Shown: piece after piece, positions 17,316 through 25,748 of the stretch
Position numbering within the stretch: position 1 is the first letter of the stretch
How the letters are laid out: each line of letters begins with the position of its first letter
Assembly (NCBI GenBank): GCA_934177485.1
Contig: CAKPPF010000005.1
Span: 1 to 64,000, forward strand
DNA length: 64,000 nucleotides
Direction of reading: 5' to 3'
From: an uncultured Clostridia bacterium
GTDB lineage: Bacteria > Bacillota > Clostridia > TANB77 > CAG-508
Made by a program: the position numbers and the translations under genes
Notes under the pieces: generated by a model
What the model was told of the DNA's origin: nothing
Databases searched by the model: none
The model's input: only the letters and a program-made list of their open reading frames with translations

Positions 17316-18260
17316 ATGAGAAACTTTACTTTTGACTTTTATAATACTGCAAATTTAAAAGCATACAATTTAAATGATACAATGAGGTACCAACTTGCTA
17401 TTTTAAACAGAATGGACCCAATTACCAAACAGCATTCAGAAAATGTTGCTAGCCTTGTTTGTAGAATATGTGAATATAAAGGTTTTGGCTGGCAAGCTAC
17501 AATTCATGCTACAATGAGTGCCTATTTACATGATGTTGGAAAATTATTAATTCCTCTAGCAATATTAAATAAACCAGATAAATTAACTGATGAAGAATTT
17601 GAAATAATGAAAACTCACACAACAAAAGGCTATGAAATATGTATGAAGGATATAAAATTAAGACCTTATGCACAAGCAGCTTTATATCATCATGAGGCTT
17701 TAAATGGTACTGGTTATCCTAATGGTGTGAAGAAAAAAGATATTCCTTATGTGGCCCAAATTGTTAGGGTTGCTGATGAATATGATGCTATAACTGCCAA
17801 AAGGCAATATAAAACTCATATAAATATATCAGAAACATTAAAAATTTTAATTAAATCTGCTAGACCAGAGGACCATTTAAAGTTAGTTGCATTAGACCAT
17901 TTAAGAACAAACGAAAAGCTTGGGAAAATAAATGCAAAAGTTTTAAAAGTTCTATTTAAAGTTGTTATAGATGATATTATTTATGAAATTGCATGTGTTG
18001 AAGAATATATGAACTATTTAAAAGGCGAAATAAAAAGATTAGAAACAGCAAATAAATATTATCTAAAAATGAAAGGAGCAAAAAAGGAAGAAGATAAAGC
18101 TTACTTTTTAAACGGATTAAACTTAATACTTGCTCAGGGTGAAACAGTTGATAATTTTTATGATGTTTTAAAAGAATATAATATTGCTTTAGAAAAAAAA
18201 CAAGAAGTAACTAGAAAACTTTACGAAGAAATTAAAATTGTAAAAAAACTAAAAATATAA
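17316..18260 (+). CDS. HD-GYP domain phosphodiesterase
   Basis: Probable cyclic-di-GMP (or related cyclic dinucleotide) phosphodiesterase. The N-terminal 190 residues form the HD-GYP domain: H40 (KQHSENVA), catalytic H72-D73 (LHDVGK), H101 (KTHTTKGYE), H125-H126-E127 and GTGYP at 131-135, then DEYDAIT. No sensor, receiver or membrane domain precedes it. The C-terminal 120 residues are helical and lysine-rich. The start is the ATG at 17316 with AGGTG upstream; the GTG at 17307 is part of that site. Monocistronic. Confidence 0.9.
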   Translation: MRNFTFDFYNTANLKAYNLNDTMRYQLAILNRMDPITKQHSENVASLVCRICEYKGFGWQATIHATMSAYLHDVGKLLIPLAILNKPDKLTDEEFEIMKTHTTKGYEICMKDIKLRPYAQAALYHHEALNGTGYPNGVKKKDIPYVAQIVRVADEYDAITAKRQYKTHINISETLKILIKSARPEDHLKLVALDHLRTNEKLGKINAKVLKVLFKVVIDDIIYEIACVEEYMNYLKGEIKRLETANKYYLKMKGAKKEEDKAYFLNGLNLILAQGETVDNFYDVLKEYNIALEKKQEVTRKLYEEIKIVKKLKI

Positions 18261-18288
18261 GAGATACAAAAATAATGTATCTCTCTTT
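18261..18288 (+). terminator. Terminator of the HD-GYP gene
   Basis: GAGATACA/TGTATCTC hairpin right after the stop codon, with a weak T tract; a second hairpin (family 1 boundary) follows at once. Confidence 0.6.
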
Positions 18289-18416
18289 ATATAGTAGGAA
18301 ATTTCTAATTTCCTACTATATAAAAATAGCTAAACGCATGCCCTTTGAGATTTTCTCCTTACAGTCGAAAACTCAAATCGGGCGCGAACAAAGGGCGACC
18401 TAAAGTCGCTTTGTTC
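18289..18416 (-). repeat. Family 1 hairpin repeat, copy c (inverted)
   Basis: Reads on the minus strand: hairpin GAACAAAGCGAC/...TTTGTTC (18386-18416), core 18340-18383 closed by GCCC/GGGC with TTTGAG-TTTTC / GAAAA-T-CTCAAA, then boundary hairpin TATATAGTAGGAAATT/AATTTCCTACTATATA (18289-18323). Confidence 0.85.
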
Positions 18417-18421
18417 GCTTT

Positions 18422-18766
18422 TTATAGACCAAAGCTTACGCCTATAGCATTATTTATTTTATCTAATGTTTTTTCATCTTCTATGTGACCTATTTTTTCT
18501 TTTAGTCTGCTTTTGTCTATAGTTCTAATTTGTTCCGCTAATACTACTGAGTCAGATTTTAGTCCATATGTTTTGGAATCTATTTCTATATGTGTAGGTA
18601 ATTTGTTTTTTGTAGTCTGAGAAGTAATTGCAGCAGCAATTACAGTAGGACTATATTTATTTCCCATATCATTTTGAATAATTAGAACTGGTCTTACTCC
18701 CCCTTGTTCAGATCCAACGACCGGACTTAAATCTGCATAAAACATATCTCCTCTTTTAACTATCAT
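18422..18766 (-). CDS. mazF: MazF/EndoA-type endoribonuclease toxin
   Basis: Sequence-specific mRNA interferase of the PemK/MazF family (114 aa). Family motifs: MIVKRGDMFYADLSPVVGSEQGGVRPVLIIQND, then SPTVIAAAITSQ, KLPTHIE, and DSVVLAEQIRTIDKSRL. Start is the ATG at 18764-18766 with TAGGAGTG; the GTG three codons earlier belongs to that site. In Bacillus the antitoxin EndoAI lies directly upstream; here the upstream gene is a membrane-anchored GerS-like protein and no antitoxin frame is visible, so the toxin looks orphan. Confidence 0.93.
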   Translation of the reverse strand: MIVKRGDMFYADLSPVVGSEQGGVRPVLIIQNDMGNKYSPTVIAAAITSQTTKNKLPTHIEIDSKTYGLKSDSVVLAEQIRTIDKSRLKEKIGHIEDEKTLDKINNAIGVSFGL

Positions 18767-18810
18767 AACATTCACTCCTAGTGTATCAGTTTTAGGATTA
18801 TAGATATATT

Positions 18811-18824
18811 TTTTAGTTCTAAAA
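18811..18824. promoter_or_regulatory. Short palindrome upstream of mazF
   Basis: TTTTAG/CTAAAA arms two bp apart, about 50 bp before the mazF start; possible operator. Confidence 0.4.
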
Positions 18825-18843
18825 TGAGATTAAATAGTTAAAA

Positions 18844-19497
18844 TTATACTTCGTTTTTAATATCATTTGTTTTTAATGCAAAAATATTATTCTCTCGTAT
18901 ATTATTTAATTTTATCTCTTTATATTCTATGTAAATTTTAGTATTATTGCTATTATCTAAAATTTGTATTTTTTGTGGCAATCCATTTTTTTTATTTATA
19001 TATAGATTTCCTTTTAGTTTATCTTTTTTCACTTCATTTTTTATTATTATTTCCTCATTATTTTCTTCTATTTGGTATCCATTTTCATTACAATTATCTA
19101 AAAAATAATTTAGCCATAATATATTCTCATTTATGTAATTATAATTTTGATATATTTTACTTAAACCCAAATTTGTATTTTTAATTGAAAGGTCTTTTCC
19201 GTTGTGCAGTATTTCTAAATTTTCTATACTTTGTGGTTCCTTTATTATTTGTTTTGAGTAAATTGGCTTTAAATAATATTGTTTAATTACATATTCGTTT
19301 GATGTTTTATTTGAATTAATTGTAACTTTAGCAGTTGCTTCGTATGAACTAATATTTAAAATATATTCTAATAAATCACTTGTTGATTTATTAATATTAT
19401 TTCCAATTTTTTTAGTTTTATATACTTTTTGCATAAAAAATATTATTGCGAAAGCAATTAATAAAATTATTAGAGAAATTTTTATTTTTTTATTCAA
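18844..19497 (-). CDS. Membrane-anchored GerS/LolA-like protein
   Basis: 217 aa with one N-terminal membrane helix (residues 6-24) and an extracytoplasmic domain. The domain pattern (YEATAKVTINSNKTSNEYVIKQYYLKP, then a P-x-x-I-E-N-L segment, HNGKDLSIKNTNLGLSKIY) is like the LolA-fold GerS family of Clostridia, in which GerS is a lipoprotein needed for cortex hydrolysis in spore germination. No lipobox cysteine is seen, so this is a relative anchored by a helix. Placement in this family is from pattern recognition only. Confidence 0.5.
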   Translation of the reverse strand: MNKKIKISLIILLIAFAIIFFMQKVYKTKKIGNNINKSTSDLLEYILNISSYEATAKVTINSNKTSNEYVIKQYYLKPIYSKQIIKEPQSIENLEILHNGKDLSIKNTNLGLSKIYQNYNYINENILWLNYFLDNCNENGYQIEENNEEIIIKNEVKKDKLKGNLYINKKNGLPQKIQILDNSNNTKIYIEYKEIKLNNIRENNIFALKTNDIKNEV

Positions 19498-19528
19498 ACA
19501 AATGCTCCTTTCTATATATGTATTTTTC

Positions 19529-19549
19529 GGGCAGGCACAAGACCTGCCC
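19529..19549. repeat. Family 3 palindrome, copy c (simple form)
   Basis: GGGCAGG-CACAAGA-CCTGCCC; single palindrome without the inner pair. Confidence 0.85.
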
Positions 19550-19557
19550 CCCTACAA

Positions 19558-19687
19558 GAACAAAGCGACTTTTGTCGCCCTTTGTTCTCGCCGATTTGAG
19601 TTTGCGAATGAAATGAGCAAATCTCAAAGGCAATAGCGATTATAGCATTTTATATAGTAGGAATTTCGGAGAAATTTCCTACTATAT
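19558..19687 (+). repeat. Family 1 hairpin repeat, copy d
   Basis: Hairpin 19558-19587, core 19590-19631 with stem TTTGAG-TTTGC / GCAAA-T-CTCAAA (G/C swap relative to copy b, so pairing is kept), tail AATAGCGATTATAGCA, boundary hairpin 19651-19687. Directly joined to a family 2 element. Confidence 0.88.
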
Positions 19688-19794
19688 AAGAAAAGTGGCT
19701 TCGCCACATGTGCATTTTGCTTTGCAAACATGCACTGCCTATGGTAACTTAACCTTGTTATATAGTAAAAATCAAAGATTTTTCCTATATAATA
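19688..19794 (-). repeat. Family 2 hairpin repeat, copy c (inverted)
   Basis: Begins with AAGAAAAGTGGCTTCGCCAC, the same boundary module as family 1 copies b and f, then the family 2 core and a TATATAG-type boundary hairpin. Joined head-on to family 1 copy d with no gap. Confidence 0.88.
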
Positions 19795-19839
19795 AAAAAG
19801 AATAGATTAATAAAAATCTATTCTTTTAATTTATATGTT

Positions 19840-20817
19840 TTAGTTTTTTAAATATTCTGTAATATATTTTATAAGTTCATTTTTATCTTCTATTTTGTTC
19901 ATTTCTTCTCTAAATTTAGATGAGTTTGGAAGATTCTTGGTATATCCAGATATATGTTTTCTCATCTCCCTTATTGCTACATATTCACCTTTTTCCTCTA
20001 TTTCATAATTTATATGTTTTAATATTGTTTCTAGTCTTTCTTCATTGGATACCAGCATTTTAAATTCACTATTATCAGCTTTTAATCCATTAATAATTTC
20101 GTCAAATATCCATGGATTTCCAAGTGTTGCTCTTCCAAGCATAATTCCATCTACCTTAGTATATTCAAACATTTTTATAGCAGATTTTAAGTCTTTTACA
20201 TCACCATTTCCTATAACAGGAATGTTTACAGCTTCTTTAACTTGCTTTATTATGTCCAAATCACAAGCTCCACTATAATATTCTTCTCTTGTTCTTCCGT
20301 GTATTGTTATAGCAGATACTCCTGCCTTTTCAAATCTTTTTGCCGCTTCTACTGCTACAATATTACTATTGTTCCACCCTTTTCTTATTTTAACTGTAAC
20401 TGGTTTGTTAACATTCTGCACAATTTCTTTTAAGATGTTTTCTGCCAATTCTAAATTCAATAATAATTTAGATCCATCTCCATTTTTCACTACCTTTGGA
20501 GCTGGGCAACCCATGTTTACATCAATTATGTCTGCATATGGTTCAACATATTTAGCAGCATATACCATGGAAGCAATTTCACTTCCAAAAATTTGAACTG
20601 CAATTGGTCTCTTTTCTCCATTTATATCTAGTAATTTTTTTGTCTTTTCATCATTATGAAAAATAGCTTTACTGCTAACCATTTCTGTATAAACAAGTCC
20701 TGGTCCATGTTCTTTTGCAATTTTTCTAAATGGTTTATCTGTTATACCAGCCATTGGAGCTAATAATATATTATTTTCTAATTCTACATTTCCTATTTTT
20801 AATTTATTTATATACAT
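19840..20817 (-). CDS. dusB: tRNA-dihydrouridine synthase
   Basis: FMN enzyme that reduces uridine to dihydrouridine in tRNA D-loops. Bacterial DusB hallmarks: LLAPMAGITDKPFR at the N-terminus, catalytic C104 in VNMGCPAPKVVKNGDGS, KPVTVKIRKGW, ITIHGRTREEYYSG, PVIGNGDV and GIMLGRATLGNPWIF. Length 325 aa is normal. Last gene of the minD-minE-rodA-dusB operon, 19 nt after rodA. Confidence 0.95.
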   Translation of the reverse strand: MYINKLKIGNVELENNILLAPMAGITDKPFRKIAKEHGPGLVYTEMVSSKAIFHNDEKTKKLLDINGEKRPIAVQIFGSEIASMVYAAKYVEPYADIIDVNMGCPAPKVVKNGDGSKLLLNLELAENILKEIVQNVNKPVTVKIRKGWNNSNIVAVEAAKRFEKAGVSAITIHGRTREEYYSGACDLDIIKQVKEAVNIPVIGNGDVKDLKSAIKMFEYTKVDGIMLGRATLGNPWIFDEIINGLKADNSEFKMLVSNEERLETILKHINYEIEEKGEYVAIREMRKHISGYTKNLPNSSKFREEMNKIEDKNELIKYITEYLKN

Positions 20818-20836
20818 ATTTTTCCTTATTGAATTA

Positions 20837-21946
20837 TTAATTCATAAATATTGTTTTCTGTCTTCTTCCACTTATATTTAGTAGTAAACCTATACACATA
20901 AAGTTTGTTATCATTGATGTTCCTCCATAGCTTACAAATGGAAGTGGTACACCAGTTATTGGAAGTAATCCCATTGTCATTCCTATATTTTCCATCATAT
21001 GAAACAAGAACACACCAGCAATTCCAATTGCTATATAAGAGCCTAAATCATTTTTGGCTGTTTTTGCAACATAAATAGATTTTGTTATCATAATTACATA
21101 TAAAATTATAATTCCCGCTGCAAAAACAAATCCCATTTCTTCACCAATAACAGAAAAAATAAAATCTGTAGTTTTAGGGTACAAATAGCCTAATTGAGTT
21201 TGGTTTCCCTTTAACAAACCCATTCCAAAGAATTGCCCAGCACCAATTGCAAGTTTAGATTGAAGTATATTATATCCAGCTCCTCTTGGTGCTAGATTTG
21301 GATTTAAAAATACTTGTATTCTTGTTTTAGCATGTTCTGGTAATATATATATGTATGAAATTGGAACCAAAATTGCAATTAACAGTAAAGTAACTATAAT
21401 ATATTTTTTATTTATCCCTGCTGAAAAAAGCATTAAACATAATGCAACAATAAATGCCATAGCTGTTCCATAGTCTGGTTGTAATATTATTAATACTAGT
21501 GGCACTCCTGCTGCTAATAATACAATTAATAGTTTTAATATTTTGTTTATTTCGTTTTTATCATTTCTTTGTATTCTTACCATTAATGTGGCTATAAACA
21601 TTATTACAAATATTTTGGCTAACTCACTAGGTTGAAACTTTAAGTTTTCAGAAATTTCGTACCAGCTTCGTGCTCCATTGACAGGTTTTGTAAATAATAC
21701 ACCTATTAGCAATATAATAAACAAAACATAAAAAAATGGAGCTGCTTTAGCAATTGTATTATAATCTATAGCTGTTACAATTATTAGAACTGGAATACTT
21801 ACTAAAAACCATAAAATTTGTTTTTTAAATTCTGAATAGCCTTTAGCTTGTGTTGCAGAAAACAGTGCAACTAGTCCTATACATAAAAGAAGAATACTAC
21901 ATATTAATATTCCCCATTCTACATTTCGCAGAAATTTTTTTCTCAT
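20837..21946 (-). CDS. rodA: SEDS peptidoglycan glycosyltransferase RodA
   Basis: Membrane glycosyltransferase that polymerises lipid II during elongation, usually with a class B PBP. About ten membrane helices; SEDS motifs NGARSWYEI...QPSELAKI, LILQPDYGTA, and the C-terminal PLPFVSYGGTSM. Linked to minDE as is common for rodA (mrdB) in Firmicutes. Length 369 aa is normal. Confidence 0.93.
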   Translation of the reverse strand: MRKKFLRNVEWGILICSILLLCIGLVALFSATQAKGYSEFKKQILWFLVSIPVLIIVTAIDYNTIAKAAPFFYVLFIILLIGVLFTKPVNGARSWYEISENLKFQPSELAKIFVIMFIATLMVRIQRNDKNEINKILKLLIVLLAAGVPLVLIILQPDYGTAMAFIVALCLMLFSAGINKKYIIVTLLLIAILVPISYIYILPEHAKTRIQVFLNPNLAPRGAGYNILQSKLAIGAGQFFGMGLLKGNQTQLGYLYPKTTDFIFSVIGEEMGFVFAAGIIILYVIMITKSIYVAKTAKNDLGSYIAIGIAGVFLFHMMENIGMTMGLLPITGVPLPFVSYGGTSMITNFMCIGLLLNISGRRQKTIFMN

Positions 21947-22001
21947 TTTAAACCTGCCCTTACAATATTTAAAATTTATATTTTTTGCTGAATTGTATTT
22001 T

Positions 22002-22022
22002 GGGCAGGTACAAGACCTGCCC
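22002..22022. repeat. Family 3 palindrome, copy d
   Basis: GGGCAGG-TACAAGA-CCTGCCC in the minE-rodA spacer, i.e. inside an operon. Confidence 0.85.
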
Positions 22023-22052
22023 TATTATATTTTTTCAAGACGAACGATTTTC

Positions 22053-22550
22053 TTATTCTTCTTTACTTTCTTCTTTTATTTCTTCTACTATTTCTTCTGC
22101 CTTTTCTATTATTTCTTCTGTTTTTTTATTGTCACTTAATACTTCACTTTTTTTAACAGCTTCTTTATTATTTTTCTTTTCTTCTTTTATTTCTTTTTTA
22201 TTTTCTTCAGATTTCTCTTCCTGCTTTTTTTCTTTTCTAACTTCCTCTTTTGCTTCTTCCTTTACACTTACAATTGGAATATTTGCATATAAAACTGGAG
22301 CACCTGTTGTTCCATCATCATTAGATTTATTAGTTAATCTAACATCTATTGCATTTTCGTCTACATCAATATATTTTTTTATTACTTCAATTATTTCTTG
22401 TTTCATTAAAGCTAAAAAGTCGGCTGAAATATTTGCTCTATCTTGCATTAAAACTAAATGTAATCTTTCTTTTGCTGCATCTTTTGATTTTACTTCTTTT
22501 TCGTTCTTTCCTAAACCTTTAAAAAACTTTATTACATTTTCAAACATCAT
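22053..22550 (-). CDS. minE: Cell division topological specificity factor MinE with charged tail
   Basis: MinE stimulates MinD ATPase and drives pole-to-pole oscillation or ring positioning. Residues 1-90 match the family (AAKERLHLVLMQDRANISADFL as the MinD-contact helix region, then the dimerisation strands VIKKYIDVDENAIDVRL). The last ~70 residues are an unusual Lys/Glu-rich low-complexity tail ending EEIKEESKEE, nearly doubling normal length (165 versus about 90 aa). Start is ATG at 22548-22550 with GGAGG; the upstream TTG codon is not used. Confidence 0.92.
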   Translation of the reverse strand: MMFENVIKFFKGLGKNEKEVKSKDAAKERLHLVLMQDRANISADFLALMKQEIIEVIKKYIDVDENAIDVRLTNKSNDDGTTGAPVLYANIPIVSVKEEAKEEVRKEKKQEEKSEENKKEIKEEKKNNKEAVKKSEVLSDNKKTEEIIEKAEEIVEEIKEESKEE

Positions 22551-22573
22551 GTGTTCCTCCAATCAACTATATT

Positions 22574-23371
22574 TTATTTATCTCTTGAAAAAAGTCTCTT
22601 TAGTTTAGCAAAGAATCCTTTCTCTCTACCTGGAATTGTTATTTCTATATTTTCGCCTAAAATTCTTTTAGATATTTCTAAATAAGCCTTTCCAGAAGGT
22701 GCCTTTTTATTTGAAATAACTGGCTCTCCTTTATTTGTTTGTGTAATAATATACTCATCATCTGGTACAACACCAATTAAATCTATGGATAATAAGTCAA
22801 CTATGTCATCTACATCCATCATTTCGCCTTTTCTAACCATGCTTGGGCGTAATCTGTTTACCACTAATTCTGGATTTTTTATTTCAGATGATTCTAGTAA
22901 GCCTATTATTCTGTCAGCATCTCTAATTGCTGAAATTTCAGCTGTTGTAACTACTATTGCTCTATCTGCTCCAGCAATAGCATTTTTAAATCCTTGCTCA
23001 ATTCCTGCTGGACAATCTATTAATATATAGTCAAACTCTTCTTTTAGTTTGCTTGTTAGTTCTCTCATTTGTTCTTCATTTACAGCGCTTTTATCTCTTG
23101 TTTGTGCTGCAGGTAGTAAAAATAGTTCATCAAATCTTTTGTCTTTTATAAGAGCTTGTCTTAATTTACATTTTTCTTCAACAACATCAACAATATCATA
23201 TACTATTCTATTTTCTAAACCCATAACAACATCTAAATTTCTAAGTCCAATGTCTGTATCAACTAATGCTACTTTTTTTCCTTCTAATGCTAGGGATGCA
23301 CCCAAATTAGCAGTTGTTGTTGTTTTTCCTACTCCACCTTTACCTGATGTTATAACTATAACTTCTCCCAT
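22574..23371 (-). CDS. minD: Septum site-determining ATPase MinD
   Basis: Membrane-associated deviant Walker ATPase that places the division site. SGKGGVGKTTTT at residues 9-18, switch regions DTDIGLRNLDVVMGLE and LIDCPAGIEQGF, and the C-terminal amphipathic membrane helix GFFAKLKRLFSR. Length 265 aa is normal. First gene of the operon; minC, normally just upstream, is absent, and the next gene upstream (trmL) is separated by a terminator and the promoter at 23432-23460. Confidence 0.96.
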   Translation of the reverse strand: MGEVIVITSGKGGVGKTTTTANLGASLALEGKKVALVDTDIGLRNLDVVMGLENRIVYDIVDVVEEKCKLRQALIKDKRFDELFLLPAAQTRDKSAVNEEQMRELTSKLKEEFDYILIDCPAGIEQGFKNAIAGADRAIVVTTAEISAIRDADRIIGLLESSEIKNPELVVNRLRPSMVRKGEMMDVDDIVDLLSIDLIGVVPDDEYIITQTNKGEPVISNKKAPSGKAYLEISKRILGENIEITIPGREKGFFAKLKRLFSRDK

Positions 23372-23431
23372 TATTATTCCTCCTTGACTATAATGCCTTC
23401 CGTAGTATTTTATCGATTTTTTATTACATCT

Positions 23432-23460
23432 ATTTTATACGGATTTTCGTATAAAGTCAA
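23432..23460 (-). promoter_or_regulatory. Promoter of the minD operon
   Basis: TTGACT (23455-23460), 17 bp, TAAAAT (23432-23437). The spacer carries the inverted repeat TATACG/CGTATA (23436-23453), a possible regulator site. Confidence 0.8.
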
Positions 23461-23487
23461 TGAATATAGAACAAAAAAAGTGAAAAA

Positions 23488-23514
23488 AGCAACTATTAAT
23501 TAAAATAGTTGCTT
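23488..23514 (-). terminator. Terminator of trmL
   Basis: AAGCAACTA/TAGTTGCTT hairpin with T6 on the minus strand; it overlaps the last codons and stop of trmL. Confidence 0.8.
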
Positions 23515-24005
23515 AAAGTTTGTAAACCTGTAAAATTATCTTGTTTTAAAATTTCATATGCTATTATAGCTACTGAATTTGATAAATTCAGTGATCTTAA
23601 ATTTTCTCTCATTGGTATTCTTATTGCATTATTCATATTTGTTTCAATTAAATCTTCTGGTAAACCTTTTGTTTCTTTTCCAAACAAAACAAATACCTCA
23701 TCAAAATTTGTATAATCAACATCTGAATAAATATGCTTTGATTTCGTACTAGCAAGAAAAACATTATTTTTTAATTTTTCATTTTCATATCCATATTTAT
23801 TTAAAAAAGTTTTTAAATTTTCATGTTCTTCAATGTCTAATTTATCCCAATAATCAAGTCCAGCTCTTTTTAAATATTTGTCTGTAATTTCAAACCCTAA
23901 TGGTTTTACTAAATGTAATTTTGCTCCAATTGCAGCACATGTTCTTGCTATATTTCCAGTATTTTGCGGTATTTCTGGTTCAACCATAACTATATTAATT
24001 TTCAT
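23496..24005 (-). CDS. trmL: tRNA (cytidine/uridine-34-2'-O)-methyltransferase
   Basis: SPOUT methyltransferase modifying the wobble base of tRNA-Leu. Motifs: VMVEPEIPQNTGNIARTCAA at the N-terminus, LHLVKPLGFEI, RAGLDYWD, FGKETKGLPEDLI and the knot region RIPMRENLRSLNLSNSVAI. Length 169 aa (slightly longer than the usual 150-160). Starts 1 nt after the stop of the upstream pilin-like gene, so the two are co-transcribed. Confidence 0.93.
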   Translation of the reverse strand: MKINIVMVEPEIPQNTGNIARTCAAIGAKLHLVKPLGFEITDKYLKRAGLDYWDKLDIEEHENLKTFLNKYGYENEKLKNNVFLASTKSKHIYSDVDYTNFDEVFVLFGKETKGLPEDLIETNMNNAIRIPMRENLRSLNLSNSVAIIAYEILKQDNFTGLQTLSNYFN

Positions 24006-24006
24006 A

Positions 24007-25356
24007 TTATTTATTTTCTCCTAATGCATAATATTCAACATCAAATTTAGAATTAATTAGTTCTTTATTTGATGTTTCTCTATTAATACCATATACTTCT
24101 AGCGTAGAGCCTTCTTCGAATAAACTAATTGTAGGTAATTCTACTGATTCTGTCTTTGGTGTTGTTAACCCATAAAATACTGTTGCACCATTATCTAAAC
24201 TTCCTGTATTACTTAGGTAATCTGTAGTAATACTCTCACCGTTATAGCTTTCAATTATTCCAACATTTCTCACAACTTTTTTAGTTTTAAAATCTATATA
24301 ATCTTGATAATTTCCAACCTGTCTTAGTGGCTCTGTTAATTCTATTTCATATGTGTTACTAATTTCATTTTTAGATACAACAACCCTATACTTATTATAA
24401 TCACCCTTTTCAACATATCCGTTTTTAATTTGTTCAATATATTCATTTAAACTTGTTCCAGCCGAAAATGTTCCTGTTCCATCATTTGTATAAAACTTTT
24501 TTTCAACATCATCATACATTCCTAATACATTATCAGATAATCTACGACATGGTATTAAATTTCTAGCTAAATTGCTTTCATCGGTATTGGCCCCATTATA
24601 TATTTTGCAATAATAAAGATTTCCTTTAAATATATATCCAGTATCTGTAGGAGTTCCTCCATAGGCCCCAAGATATAAAGGCACTGAATCTTTGCTTCCA
24701 GTAGATGTGTTATTACCAATATTAGTTCCATTAATAACTATTCCATTTGTGTATGCAGCAACTTCATATGTTTTGTTAAGAGCAAAACTAACTTTTGTAC
24801 TGTTAAATTCAGAGCTTCCTCTTTTAGCAAAAATAGGCGAAGAACTATTATTTCTTATCAATGGGAAAAAATATGTTTTACTTGATAGAATATGTGGTCC
24901 ATATGTTCCAGATTTTGCAGTTATCATGTATTTATATTTTGCATTTGTATTAGCATCTGGATAAAATTGTGTATTTATGTATTGTATTCCTGAAGTTGAA
25001 ATATAATCAAGCTTTTCATAGATTTTTTCACTTGTTGATGCATTTTCTATATTAACATTACTTCCATATATAGTGTAATTAATTAATTTTGCATCTCCCG
25101 AATCTGATAAAATCAATATTCCATCAGTAGTAGAATTTGTTTTGCTTATCAAATTTGTGTTTCTTGTTTCCCCATAAAGTTTTTCATATGATTCATTATC
25201 TGAATCTTTATAATATATTCCACTAATTATATTAATTTGCTCACCTAACGCCTTTTCTTTATTAACATTACTTCCATATAAAATTAGTAGATACGATGTC
25301 ATAAATAGAAGTCCTACTAAAACAAAAATTGTAGCTGAACCCTTTTCTTCTTTCAT
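24007..25356 (-). CDS. Pilin-like surface protein with LamG-like domain
   Basis: 449 aa. The N-terminus KEEKGSATIFVLVGLLFMTSYLLILYGSN is a short basic/acidic leader followed by one membrane helix, like TadE/PilX-type minor pilins or pseudopilins. Residues about 115-290 (from KLDYISTSGIQYINTQFYP to VLGMYDDVEKKFYTNDGTGTF) form a concanavalin/LamG-like domain of a type frequent in gut bacterial and phage surface proteins. The rest is beta-rich. Start is the ATG at 25356 with AAAGGAG; upstream in-frame codons overlap the promoter. No pilus assembly genes are nearby. Domain calls are by pattern. Confidence 0.68.
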   Translation of the reverse strand: MKEEKGSATIFVLVGLLFMTSYLLILYGSNVNKEKALGEQINIISGIYYKDSDNESYEKLYGETRNTNLISKTNSTTDGILILSDSGDAKLINYTIYGSNVNIENASTSEKIYEKLDYISTSGIQYINTQFYPDANTNAKYKYMITAKSGTYGPHILSSKTYFFPLIRNNSSSPIFAKRGSSEFNSTKVSFALNKTYEVAAYTNGIVINGTNIGNNTSTGSKDSVPLYLGAYGGTPTDTGYIFKGNLYYCKIYNGANTDESNLARNLIPCRRLSDNVLGMYDDVEKKFYTNDGTGTFSAGTSLNEYIEQIKNGYVEKGDYNKYRVVVSKNEISNTYEIELTEPLRQVGNYQDYIDFKTKKVVRNVGIIESYNGESITTDYLSNTGSLDNGATVFYGLTTPKTESVELPTISLFEEGSTLEVYGINRETSNKELINSKFDVEYYALGENK

Positions 25357-25390
25357 TGGTTTTTCTCCTTTGATTTCTTTTATATTATTT

Positions 25391-25419
25391 ATAATATTAT
25401 AAATAGTATAAAATTTCAA
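25391..25419 (-). promoter_or_regulatory. Promoter of the pilin-like gene and trmL
   Basis: TTGAAA (25414-25419), 17 bp, TATTAT (25391-25396). Confidence 0.65.
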
Positions 25420-25553
25420 TAGATTTATATGTACAAATTTAAATTTATGAAAAAATTACCAGTTTATTTTTTTTTAGAATGCAAAATATAACTATTGAAA
25501 AACATTTAGTTTTTCTTATAGATTAATTTAATTTCCTAGGAGGTGAATTAGTA

Positions 25554-25748
25554 ATGGCAAGAAGTACAAACAAAGTAGTTCCTGAAGCAAAAGCAGCTTT
25601 AGAAAAATTCAAATATGAAGTAGCTAGCGAAGTAGGTGTTAACTTAAAACAAGGTTACAACGGAGATATATCTTCAAAAGACGCTGGAAGAATCGGTGGT
25701 AACATGGTTAGAAAGTTAATCCAACAAGCTGAAAACAACATGAAATAG
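25554..25748 (+). CDS. Small acid-soluble spore protein, alpha/beta type
   Basis: DNA-binding spore protein that protects the genome in dormant spores. 64 aa with both family signatures: KYEVASEVGVNL (containing the GPR protease cleavage region) and GDISSKDAGRIGGNMVRKLI. Very strong AGGAGGTG site. A possible sigma-G promoter TGCAAA/17/CATTTAG lies upstream but matches only in part. Direct evidence that the organism sporulates. Confidence 0.96.
   Translation: MARSTNKVVPEAKAALEKFKYEVASEVGVNLKQGYNGDISSKDAGRIGGNMVRKLIQQAENNMK

Noticed and set aside
22785..23387. Plus-strand ORFs opposite minD
   Set aside because: minD is unambiguous and fills the region.
24007..25356. Prophage remnant
   Set aside because: The LamG-like domain occurs in phage proteins, but no other phage gene, integrase or att repeat is nearby.
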